NCBI GenBank assembly: GCA_016177705.1
Contig: JACOUT010000014.1
Span: 484,826-548,825 of the forward strand
Direction: 5' to 3'
Source of the DNA: Deltaproteobacteria bacterium
Lineage (GTDB): Bacteria; Myxococcota; UBA727; VGSZ01
DNA: 64,000 nucleotides
Below are positions 1 through 7,288 of the stretch, piece by piece. Each line of letters opens with the position of its first letter. The first letter of the stretch is position 1. The notes beneath the pieces are model-generated. The model did no database searches and was not told where the DNA came from. It was given only the letters and a program-made list of their open reading frames with translations. Both the position numbers and the translations under genes were made by a program.

Positions 1-354
1 GCGCTTCAGCTCGCGCTCGACCACGGTCTGGGTGGCGATGCCCGCGTGGTCCACGCCCGGCAACCACAGCGCCGCCTCGCCGCGCATGCGGTGGGTGCGG
101 ATCAGGATGTCTTGCAGCGTGACGAACAGCGCGTGCCCCATGTGCAGCGAGCCGGTGACGTTCGGCGGCGGCATCATGATCACGTAGGGCTTCTGGCGGC
201 CGGCGCGCACCGCCGCGACGTCGGGCGTGAACACGCCGGCGTCCTGCCACACGCGATACCAGTGTCCCTCGACGGCGCGCGCGTCGTAGGCCTTGGGCAG
301 CGTGCCCTCGTCGGCGTCGGTGGTCGGGTCGGGCGTGCCGGCGGCGTCGGTCAT
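1..354 (-). CDS. valS: Valyl-tRNA synthetase, N-terminal part (runs off the left edge)
   Basis: The first 118 residues of a class I aminoacyl-tRNA synthetase that charges tRNA-Val with valine in the cytoplasm. The catalytic signature PPPNVTGSLHMGHAL, with the HIGH-type HMGH, is followed by TLQDILIR, RMRG and WLPGVDHAGIATQ. This combination is typical of ValRS rather than IleRS or LeuRS. The ATG at 354 has a GAGGA Shine-Dalgarno five bases upstream. About 30 residues of Asp/Pro/Thr-rich extension precede the conserved start of the family. It lies 63 bp downstream of the pilX-like gene on the same strand, so it may be read through from the pilin operon, although a separate promoter is possible. 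The KMSKS and anticodon-binding parts lie outside the window. Confidence 0.95.
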   Translation of the reverse strand, partial: MTDAAGTPDPTTDADEGTLPKAYDARAVEGHWYRVWQDAGVFTPDVAAVRAGRQKPYVIMMPPPNVTGSLHMGHALFVTLQDILIRTHRMRGEAALWLPGVDHAGIATQTVVERELKR

Positions 355-417
355 GGCGATCCTCGTCGGAGGTTCGCTACCAGACGCGTGCGCCTCGAGG
401 AAGGCCGCTCGACGGCC

Positions 418-2628
418 TCACCACATGCCGTCGATCCAAATGGTGGCGGCGATGCCCTGCGCCGCGCTGCCGCCAATGCCGTTGAAGGTGACCTGGTTGT
501 TGTTCTTGGCGCCCACGTGCTCCTCGGCGATGATCTGGCCGAGCAGCGCACCGTTGTTCTTCCAGCCGATGCTCCCTTCGGTCTGCATGATGCCGCTGAA
601 GGACAGGTTGTTGTTGCTGCAAATGTTGCTGTGCGCGTACGCGGCGCCGCGCAGGTTGGCGCTGTTCTTGAAGCAGATCCCCGACGAGGTGTCGCAGAAC
701 AACGTCGCCGGCACACCGCCCATCGGGCAGTCATAGGGCCCGGGCTTGGGCTCGTGGCTCACCAGGTCGCCGATGAAGCAGTCGCCGTTGTTGCTGACGA
801 TGGTGTCACAATCGATGCGTCCGACCAGGCCGGCGGCCGCGCCGCCGAAGTCGCAGTTGCCGTCGGCGCGGATGGCGAAGCCGTTGGCGTCGAGCGCGAT
901 GACGTTGGCGCTCTCGGGGTCGCATTGGCCACCGTTGATGGCGCCAAGCGTGGCGCAGCTGCACGTGGGGCAGCACAGCTTCGACGGGTTGGTGACCGCG
1001 ACGCCGCCGTTGGCGAGGATGGTGAGCTTGGCGGTCGCGGCCACGCCGAGGTCGACGGCGACATCAGGCACACCACCGCCGAATACCGTGCCGTTGGTGG
1101 CGGGGTCAGCGGCGTTGGTCTCGAAGATCAGGATGGCCGGCGAGGGGAAGTTGGCCGCCGTGATGTTGCCGACCTGAAACGCCGCAGGCGTGCTCAGATG
1201 GGTGACGGTCTTGCTCGAGGCGCCGCAGCCGGTGCAGCCGCCGCAGAAGTTCGCCCAGGTCTTGGCGGTGTTGGCGATGTTGGGGATCGCCGTCTTGGCC
1301 TCGAAGTGGTCACCCCGGTTGGGGTTGGCGGTCGACGCCAGCTCGGGGATGGCGGCTCCGCCGCTGGGATCGAAGTCGGCGACGCCGGTGCCATCGCGCA
1401 AGTGGGCGACCAGCTTCCAGCAGCCGCTCTGGCCAACGGCGCAGGTGACGCCGTTGGGGACGCCCCCGCCGTCGAGCGGCCAGTTGCACGGCGCCGGCAC
1501 TGGGTCGCTGGTGATGTTGGTGCAGTTGTCGGCCGGCACGCCGACGGCGCTGCCGCCGAACTTCGCGTTCAGCGTGGTTTGCGCGTTGGTATCGAACGAG
1601 TCCCAGAGGAACACCTGCGCCCGGCCCGAGCCGGCGCCGCCCGGGAAGCCTGGTGTGGGCGTGTCGTCGTCGCGGAAGAACAGCTTGCACACCGAGGTGC
1701 TGCCGAGGTTGTTGCCGCTCGACTCGGGTAGGCCGAAGCTCTCGTTCGACAGGTAGCCGCCGTACTCCGGCACCTCGACGTTGGGGTTGGGGCGCGGGCC
1801 GGCCAGCACGCTCGACCCCGTGTTCGGTGCGCAGGTGGTACAGCCGGCGCAGTCGGGCGGCGGCTGGCTTCCCAAGATGAGCTGTGCGTCGAGCATGCCG
1901 CACACACAGGCGCCGCCGGTGACCGAGTCGGCGATCAGGCCCGCCTGGTCGCCACAGATGCTGCCGTCGAGGTTGGCGGTGTCGCCGGCCTCGATCGAGA
2001 CATCGTCCGAGACCGGCGGCAGCGTGCGCAGCACGGTGAGCGACGCGACCGCGTGCGCCCTGGGGTAGAGGTCGGCGAGGTTGGATCGGTCGGGCACGAT
2101 GCCGACCACGGTGATCATCATCGCGCGATCACGATCGCGCTGGGGGAGGTCCGCGCCGGTGCCCTCGCCGGCGTCCGTGAACCGTTCGAACGCGGCATGC
2201 GTGCTCGAGTCATCGCTGTTGTCGTCGAAGCGAACGAAGCACGCACCCTGGCCACTGACGCGAAACGCCCGGTACTGGTGGAACTGGTCATTGACGCCGG
2301 GCGGGATGGCCAACACACCGAGGTTGTTGGGCAGCAAGCCGGTCGGCGGCAGGAAGTTGTCGACGGTGGTCGAGATCGTGTCGTCGGGGTCGAGCAGCGC
2401 GTCAAAGTCGCGGCGCGTGTCCTCGAGAGCGTAGTCCTGCAGATAAGCCTCGGCCGCTTCGAGGCAGCCCTCCGCGACGTCGCGGGCCTTCATCTCCTCG
2501 GCGGCCCGGACCGCCATGATGCTCTGGTTGTCGACGGCGGCGAGCTGGGTCGCGAGCACGACGCTCGTCGTCGCGATCACCGCCAGGATGATCAGGATGG
2601 CGAAGCCACGCTTCCTCGACGTCTTCAT
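418..2628 (-). CDS. PilX-like large minor pilin / pilus assembly protein
   Basis: A 736-residue protein with one N-terminal membrane segment of prepilin type: RKRG then FAILIILAVIATTSVVLAT. The rest is a large exported domain rich in Cys, Gly, Asn and Asp, with several clustered cysteine pairs suggestive of disulfides. PilX-type subunits sit at the tip of type IV pili. The glutamate expected at position +5 after the cleavage site is absent (FAILI), as in several PilX and GspK proteins. It is the last of four collinear pilin-like genes, 9 bp after the pilW-like gene, with GAGG six bases before its ATG. At 736 residues it is far longer than a typical PilX of about 200, so it may carry a PilY1-like or adhesive role. 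That role is inference. Confidence 0.7.
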   Translation of the reverse strand: MKTSRKRGFAILIILAVIATTSVVLATQLAAVDNQSIMAVRAAEEMKARDVAEGCLEAAEAYLQDYALEDTRRDFDALLDPDDTISTTVDNFLPPTGLLPNNLGVLAIPPGVNDQFHQYRAFRVSGQGACFVRFDDNSDDSSTHAAFERFTDAGEGTGADLPQRDRDRAMMITVVGIVPDRSNLADLYPRAHAVASLTVLRTLPPVSDDVSIEAGDTANLDGSICGDQAGLIADSVTGGACVCGMLDAQLILGSQPPPDCAGCTTCAPNTGSSVLAGPRPNPNVEVPEYGGYLSNESFGLPESSGNNLGSTSVCKLFFRDDDTPTPGFPGGAGSGRAQVFLWDSFDTNAQTTLNAKFGGSAVGVPADNCTNITSDPVPAPCNWPLDGGGVPNGVTCAVGQSGCWKLVAHLRDGTGVADFDPSGGAAIPELASTANPNRGDHFEAKTAIPNIANTAKTWANFCGGCTGCGASSKTVTHLSTPAAFQVGNITAANFPSPAILIFETNAADPATNGTVFGGGVPDVAVDLGVAATAKLTILANGGVAVTNPSKLCCPTCSCATLGAINGGQCDPESANVIALDANGFAIRADGNCDFGGAAAGLVGRIDCDTIVSNNGDCFIGDLVSHEPKPGPYDCPMGGVPATLFCDTSSGICFKNSANLRGAAYAHSNICSNNNLSFSGIMQTEGSIGWKNNGALLGQIIAEEHVGAKNNNQVTFNGIGGSAAQGIAATIWIDGMW

Positions 2629-2637
2629 GGCACACCT

Positions 2638-3759
2638 CTATCTGTTCCTGATCGACGCACTGCCGACGATGTCTTGCAGCACCGCGCGGCCCTGCGTGGT
2701 GCGCTCGAGCACCATCACCCAGTCAATCCGCCGCACCAGATCCTTGGTCGCGGCCACGCCGCCGGTAGCGTTGAAGTACGTGAAGGTCAGGCTCCTGACG
2801 TTCTTGGCGATGACCTCCGGACCCACGCAGACGTTCGCCGTGCCTCCGGTGGGAGTGACGGCGAGGGCCGCCATCGACGGCAGCGCGTTGGTGGCGAGAT
2901 CCGGCCAGCCGGCGGCCTGCGGATCGGGGTCGCCGCGGCACTGGATGCGCACCAGGTCGGTGCCCTGCAACGCGAAGAACACGCGATCGAGCGTGGTGAC
3001 GATGCCTTGGCCACTGATGCCGACCGGAAAATCACCGACCGCCACGTTCGGCCACGACGCATCCCAGTTGGTGGCCAAGCGCAGCGACATGACGCCGCTC
3101 GGCACCCCGATCGCGTCCATGGTGTAGGCCGCGCCAAGGCCAGCGTGGGTCCACGCATGGCTGCCGGCCACCACCTGGATGCGCTCGTTGACGACGACGC
3201 GCCGCATGCCCCAGGGGCAGGTGCGGTCGTTGCCGTCGCTGGTGGCGTCGCAGCCATCTTCGCCCGGGAAGAACTTGCTCGTGTCGGCGGTGCTGCACGT
3301 CGTGCCGCCGGTGTCCGGCACGCAGCGGCCGTTGTTCTCGTTCTCCCACATCACGTTCTGGGTGGAGCCGCCCGGCCGGTTGTGCAGCAGGCCAAGCGCG
3401 TTGTACTGCGCGTCGGGGCGCGGCATGTCGCCGACGATGCCGACCTGCGTCGCGTTAGCGAGGATGACGACCGTATCGAAGGTGGTGGCCCCGGCGCCCG
3501 CGTAGGCGGGGGCGATGTGCTGCCCCGTCGGTTGCGGCACGCCGAGCCCCGCCATGCGCAGCTCCTGGTGCATGACGCGCGACGCAAACAAGCCCTGGCG
3601 CGCCATCTCAGCGCGCGTGCGCGCGCGCGCGCCGGAGCTGACCACGCCGACCAGCAGGCCGACCGACACGCTCAAGATGAGCGCGAGCAGCGAGAGCGAC
3701 ACCATCAGCTCGATCAGCGTGGCGCCGCGCGGAGCAGGGGGTCGGAGACGCTTGGTCAT
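2638..3759 (-). CDS. PilW-like type IV minor pilin
   Basis: A 373-residue prepilin-like protein. The N-terminus has the class III leader and hydrophobic stalk: PRG followed by ATLIELMVSLSLLALILS, with Glu at +5 after the Gly cleavage site. PilW-family subunits help start and stabilise type IV pili at the inner membrane and are exported with the pilus. The following region, with RAEMARQGLFASRVMHQELRMAG, fits the helical spine of PilW/GspJ proteins. It lies between the pilV-like gene (13 bp upstream) and the pilX-like gene (9 bp downstream), the usual order in pilus operons. There is no clear Shine-Dalgarno before the ATG, so translation may be coupled to the gene upstream. Confidence 0.8.
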   Translation of the reverse strand: MTKRLRPPAPRGATLIELMVSLSLLALILSVSVGLLVGVVSSGARARTRAEMARQGLFASRVMHQELRMAGLGVPQPTGQHIAPAYAGAGATTFDTVVILANATQVGIVGDMPRPDAQYNALGLLHNRPGGSTQNVMWENENNGRCVPDTGGTTCSTADTSKFFPGEDGCDATSDGNDRTCPWGMRRVVVNERIQVVAGSHAWTHAGLGAAYTMDAIGVPSGVMSLRLATNWDASWPNVAVGDFPVGISGQGIVTTLDRVFFALQGTDLVRIQCRGDPDPQAAGWPDLATNALPSMAALAVTPTGGTANVCVGPEVIAKNVRSLTFTYFNATGGVAATKDLVRRIDWVMVLERTTQGRAVLQDIVGSASIRNR

Positions 3760-3772
3760 CGTCGGGTGTCGC

Positions 3773-4183
3773 TCACGGGGTGTAGATGCGGGTCTGCAGC
3801 GTGACGATCTTGTTGCCGTAGTCGTGCGTGTTGAAGGACACCGTCACGGTCACTTCTTTGAAGTTGATGACGTTGGTGCCGATGGTGGTGCTGCCGACGG
3901 TCTCGTTGCGCGTTCGCGTGTACCGACCCGACAGTCCGCTCGGCACGCCGATGTCGCCGCTCGAGGTGAGCGCGATACCGGCCGCGCGCGACTGCTCGAT
4001 CGCCTGTTGCGCCAGCATGGTCGCGGTCATCTGACGCGACGCGAAGGTGGTGCGATCCATGGCGGCGCCGGTGTTGACCAAGAGCGCGCCGATGATGACC
4101 GACGCCATCACCCCGCCCACGGCCACCTCGACGAGCAGCCAGCCGCGCGGGTCGTTGCCTGGTCGGTGGCGGCGCTGCGACAT
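3773..4183 (-). CDS. PilV-like type IV minor pilin
   Basis: A 136-residue minor pilin. The leader RG is followed by WLLVEVAVGGVMASVIIGALL, with Glu at +5. This is the prepilin peptidase and N-methylation pattern seen in PilV/GspI. The start at 4183 is preferred because AAGGA lies five bases upstream. An alternative ATG at 4213 forms a TGATG overlap with the end of the fimT-like gene but has no ribosome-binding site; it would add ten residues. The C-terminal half is beta-strand-like, which suits a small pilin head. It is the second gene of the four-gene minor-pilin operon. Confidence 0.8.
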   Translation of the reverse strand: MSQRRHRPGNDPRGWLLVEVAVGGVMASVIIGALLVNTGAAMDRTTFASRQMTATMLAQQAIEQSRAAGIALTSSGDIGVPSGLSGRYTRTRNETVGSTTIGTNVINFKEVTVTVSFNTHDYGNKIVTLQTRIYTP

Positions 4184-4212
4184 GGGCGTCCTTGGCTCGG
4201 TGGTCGGTAGCA

Positions 4213-4812
4213 TCAGGGGCAGGTGAAGTTGGGGGCGGTGCCGCCGGGATCGACGCCGCGATCGAGCACGCAGATCAGGCCCTGCGCCTCGACCAGGATC
4301 TTCTTGGTGTCGGCAAGGCCGGCCGCCATCGCGGTGTGCGTCAGCTTGAGCACGCCGTCGTCGTCGCTGACGACGGTGTCGGAGGAGAACAACCGGCCCG
4401 ACGGACGAAAGCGGAGCTGATCGGGCTCGGTGCCGCCGAGCGCCGCCGCCGTGGTCTCGGTCGGCGCCGGGTCGAACTCGATCTCGAGCAGGTCCGAGTC
4501 GAGCACCAACCGGTCGAGCTCGATCCATTGGGGGTCGGCGGCGACAATCTTGGTGGTCGGGTCGACGTCGCAGTCGTAGCTGTTGAGCCGCTCGGCAACG
4601 ACCGTCTGGTCGTCGGCCAGGCGCACGCGCGTGCAGCGCTTGGCCGACATCGCCTCTTCTTGCGCGCGCGCGACCAGCGAAGCTACCGCCTCGGCTGAGC
4701 CCTCGAGCTTGGCAGCGTCGACGAAGGGGCCCATGGCCGGCACCGCGAGCGCCGCGATGACCGCGAGGATCGCGACCACCAGCATCATCTCGATCAAGCT
4801 GAACGCGCGCAT
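4213..4812 (-). CDS. FimT/GspH-like minor pilin
   Basis: A 199-residue protein that starts with a very short leader, MRA, directly followed by FSLIEMMLVVAILAVIAA. This is a prepilin-type stalk with Glu at +5. The body contains features of FimT/GspH, such as the long helix VASLVARAQEEAMSAKRCTRVRL and a late RFRPSGRL segment. Ala replaces Gly before the cleavage site, which prepilin peptidases sometimes accept. It is the first gene of the operon, with GAAGGA three bases before the ATG. The gene runs divergently from nadC and the operon promoter must lie in the 144 bp between them. GspH of a type II secretion system is an alternative reading. Confidence 0.8.
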   Translation of the reverse strand: MRAFSLIEMMLVVAILAVIAALAVPAMGPFVDAAKLEGSAEAVASLVARAQEEAMSAKRCTRVRLADDQTVVAERLNSYDCDVDPTTKIVAADPQWIELDRLVLDSDLLEIEFDPAPTETTAAALGGTEPDQLRFRPSGRLFSSDTVVSDDDGVLKLTHTAMAAGLADTKKILVEAQGLICVLDRGVDPGGTAPNFTCP

Positions 4813-4921
4813 CGGTCCTTCACTCGCGCGGGCAGGGCCGCGCACCCCGCATGGTAGTGAATGTTCCCTCAGGTGAAGTCTGGAGCCAAGGAACTGTCCC
4901 GTTCCGGCGCCCGGGCGCCGA

Positions 4922-4956
4922 CTGGCTGCGGTAGGTGGATGTAGTAGCGTCGTTTC
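4922..4956 (+). promoter_or_regulatory. Putative leaderless promoter of nadC
   Basis: TAGCGT at 4945-4950 ends exactly six bases before the nadC ATG at 4957. CTGGCT at 4922-4927 is 17 bp upstream and could be a weak -35. No Shine-Dalgarno is present. Transcription would begin at or next to the A of the start codon. The same geometry is seen at nine other genes in this window. Confidence 0.5.
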
Positions 4957-5820
4957 ATGGACCTGCTCGTAGATCGCCTGATCGACCTCGCGCTTGAGGA
5001 GGATCTGGGCGCTTCCGGCGATCTGACTACGCGCTCGACTGTGCCACGCGACCTGCGAGCGGAAGCGCTCGTGCGCGCCAAGGAGCCGCTCGTGCTCGCG
5101 GGGGTGAGCGTCTTTCGACGCGTGTTCGAGCGCGTCGACCCCGCGGTTGCCGTCACTGTGGTCGAGCACGATGGCGCCCGCGTCGCGCCAGGCGCCGTGG
5201 TGCTGCGCGTGGCGGGCCGCGCCCATAGCCTGCTCGTCGGCGAGCGCCCCGCGCTCAACTTCATCATGCGGCTGTCGGGCATCGCCACGCAGGCTGCGCG
5301 CTTCGCCGCGGCCGTGCAGGGCACCCGCGCGCGGGTCGTCGACACGCGCAAGACCACGCCAGGCTGGCGCGCGCTCGAGAAGGAGGCGGTGCGCATCGGT
5401 GGCTGCGCCAACCACCGCATGGGCCTGTTCGACGGCGTGCTCATCAAGGACAACCACATCGAGGCGGCCGGCGGCATCGCCGCCGCGGTCGCGGGCGCGC
5501 GCGCGGCCGCGCATCACCTCCTCAAGATCGAGGTGGAAGCCGCCACGCAAGCGCACGTGGAGGAGTGCCTGGCGCTCGGCGTCGAGGCCATCCTGCTCGA
5601 CAACATGGACGACGCGGCGCTCGCGCGCGCGGTGCAAGCCGTGCGCGCGCACGAGCAGCGCACCGGCGCCAAGGTGGTGCTGGAGGCGAGCGGCAATATG
5701 ACGCTCGAGCGCCTGCCCAAGGTCGCCGCTACCGGTGTCGACTTGATCTCGATGGGCGCGCTCACGCACCAGGCGCGCTCCGTCGATCTGTCGATGAAGC
5801 TGACGCTCTCGTCGAGCTGA
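4957..5820 (+). CDS. nadC: Nicotinate-nucleotide pyrophosphorylase (carboxylating), quinolinate phosphoribosyltransferase
   Basis: A 287-residue enzyme of de novo NAD synthesis. It converts quinolinate and phosphoribosyl pyrophosphate to nicotinate mononucleotide, CO2 and pyrophosphate. Family motifs are clear: EDLGASGDLTT near the N-terminus, NFIMRLSGIAT, TRKTTPGWR, GGCANHRMGL, KDNHIEAAGG, then LEASGNMTLE and GVDLISMGALTH at the end of the barrel. Length is typical. birA begins three bases after the stop codon, so nadC, birA and the next gene form a cofactor operon. No nadA or nadB lies beside it. The start codon is set by the conserved N-terminus and by the TAGCGT-6-ATG arrangement. Confidence 0.97.
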   Translation: MDLLVDRLIDLALEEDLGASGDLTTRSTVPRDLRAEALVRAKEPLVLAGVSVFRRVFERVDPAVAVTVVEHDGARVAPGAVVLRVAGRAHSLLVGERPALNFIMRLSGIATQAARFAAAVQGTRARVVDTRKTTPGWRALEKEAVRIGGCANHRMGLFDGVLIKDNHIEAAGGIAAAVAGARAAAHHLLKIEVEAATQAHVEECLALGVEAILLDNMDDAALARAVQAVRAHEQRTGAKVVLEASGNMTLERLPKVAATGVDLISMGALTHQARSVDLSMKLTLSSS

Positions 5821-5823
5821 GAC

Positions 5824-6591
5824 GTGCCGACCATCCACCGCCTCGACGAGGTCGCCAGTACCCAGCAGGTGGCGCGCGCGCTGCTCGACGAGGGCGCCGA
5901 GCACGGCACGTTGGTGGTCGCACGACGCCAGACCGCCGGGCGCGGTCGGTTGGCGCGCGCTTGGCAGAGCGGCGAGGGCGGGCTGTGGCTGTCGATGGTG
6001 GTGCGCGGGTCGCTGCCGGCCGCGCGCGCGCCGCGGCTGACGCTCGGCGCAGCCGCGCTGACGCTCGAAGCGCTCGACGTGCTCGGCGCCCACGCGGCCG
6101 TCAAATGGCCGAATGATCTAGTGCTGCCCCACGCGGTACCGGCGGCGCGCCTCGGGCCGTGGCGCAAGCTCGGCGGCGTGTTGCTCGAGGCCGTGCTGAT
6201 CGAGCCCGGGCACCTCGAAGGCGCGGTGCTGCGCAGCGCCGTGCTCGGGCTCGGCCTCAACGTGCGCACGCCGCCGGGTGGCTTCGCCGAGGAGTTGCAG
6301 GACGTCGCTATCGCGCTCGACACCGCCGGGCTGTCGCTCGACGTCGACACGGTGCTCGGCGCGCTGGCTGCGCCGCTGCAGACGCGCCTGCTCGACGTGA
6401 TCGACGACACGGTGTTCGCGGGCACGCTCGCGTTTTTGCGCGCCCGCTCGGCGACGCTCGGCATGCGTGTCGAGGTCGATGGCATCGCCGGGCTGGCCGA
6501 GCGCCTCGACGACGAGGGCGCGCTGTGCGTGCGCGACGACGGCGGTGTGCTGCACACGGTGCGCGCCGGCGACGTGCAGTGTATGGTCTGA
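5824..6591 (+). CDS. birA: Biotin--[acetyl-CoA-carboxylase] ligase (class I, no DNA-binding domain)
   Basis: A 255-residue biotin protein ligase that makes biotinyl-AMP and attaches biotin to carrier proteins such as acetyl-CoA carboxylase BCCP. Visible motifs are STQ near residue 12, the adenylate loop ARRQTAGRGRLARAW, the following GGLWLSMVV, and KWPNDL. A small C-terminal SH3-like domain follows. There is no N-terminal helix-turn-helix, so it should not act as the biotin repressor. It starts with GTG three bases after the nadC stop codon, so translation is probably coupled. Its stop codon is two bases before the next gene. Confidence 0.93.
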   Translation: MPTIHRLDEVASTQQVARALLDEGAEHGTLVVARRQTAGRGRLARAWQSGEGGLWLSMVVRGSLPAARAPRLTLGAAALTLEALDVLGAHAAVKWPNDLVLPHAVPAARLGPWRKLGGVLLEAVLIEPGHLEGAVLRSAVLGLGLNVRTPPGGFAEELQDVAIALDTAGLSLDVDTVLGALAAPLQTRLLDVIDDTVFAGTLAFLRARSATLGMRVEVDGIAGLAERLDDEGALCVRDDGGVLHTVRAGDVQCMV

Positions 6592-6593
6592 CC

Positions 6594-7226
6594 ATGCGTC
6601 GGTTGCTCCTGCTCCTCGTCGCGCTCTGCGGTGCGCCCGCGCTCGCACAGGACGACCTGAACCAGGTGCTGTTCGGCAACAAGCCCAAGGCCTTCATCGA
6701 GCCCTCGGGGTATTACGCCGTGATCCTGCCTTCCGGCTTCGACTGCGTGGCCAAGGTGGCGCGCCACGTCGATTGCAAGAGCAACCGCGGCACCAACGCG
6801 CTGTTGACGCTCGACGTGCTCGACGTGCCGGCGTCGGCCACCTCCGACATCGCCATGCTGAACCAGATGGATCGGTTCAAGCAGAAGCCGCACTTCAAGA
6901 AGATCTCGGAGGGGCGCACCAAGGTCGACGGCTCGCCCGCCATCACCGTCGCCTACCAGTACGACTACCTGGGCAACGTCGAGTACACCGTGGGCGTCCA
7001 GCAGTTGATCATGGTGCGCGGCGGCAAGCTCTACCTCATTCACCTCGAGACGCCGCTGGTCAGCTTCGCCGCGCACAAGGCCGACCTGGAGCAGGTCTAC
7101 CGCTCGTTCAAGCCCGCGCGCCTCGACGCCAGCGGCAACCCCATCCTCGAAGACCTGCGGCCGGTGGCGCCCAAGAGCGACGGCTCGTCGGCCGACATCG
7201 AACGCGCGCTCAAGGGCGGCTTCTGA
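6594..7226 (+). CDS. Secreted protein of unknown function
   Basis: A 210-residue protein with a clear Sec signal peptide: MRR, then LLLLLVALCGAPALA, with cleavage predicted after ALA before QDDL. The mature part looks like a single alpha/beta domain, with segments such as YYAVILPSGFDCVAKVARHVDC and GKLYLIHLETP. The pattern of a stability-type periplasmic domain (PsbP/DcrB-like) fits loosely, but I do not recognise a named family. Two cysteines 12 residues apart could form a disulfide. It follows birA with two bases between stop and ATG and is probably co-transcribed with nadC and birA. That link does not reveal its function. Confidence 0.75.
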   Translation: MRRLLLLLVALCGAPALAQDDLNQVLFGNKPKAFIEPSGYYAVILPSGFDCVAKVARHVDCKSNRGTNALLTLDVLDVPASATSDIAMLNQMDRFKQKPHFKKISEGRTKVDGSPAITVAYQYDYLGNVEYTVGVQQLIMVRGGKLYLIHLETPLVSFAAHKADLEQVYRSFKPARLDASGNPILEDLRPVAPKSDGSSADIERALKGGF

Positions 7227-7252
7227 GAGCGCGCTCGCGCACAGGCAGGGGC

Positions 7253-7280
7253 TAGACTGCGCGCGGCTTGACGTGCGAGG
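7253..7280 (+). promoter_or_regulatory. Putative -10 and ribosome-binding site of the 7289 gene
   Basis: TAGACT at 7253-7258 resembles the -10 hexamers seen elsewhere in this window. GAGGA at 7276-7280 is a good Shine-Dalgarno eight bases before GTG 7289. This supports the GTG rather than the TTG at 7268 as the start. Confidence 0.4.
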
Positions 7281-7288
7281 AAAACGCC

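Noticed and set aside
46..1731. Long open frame on the plus strand opposite the pilX-like gene
   Set aside because: Its translation is Arg/Gly/Ala/Val-rich with no motif. The minus strand holds a coherent prepilin. Very high GC removes stop codons from shadow frames.
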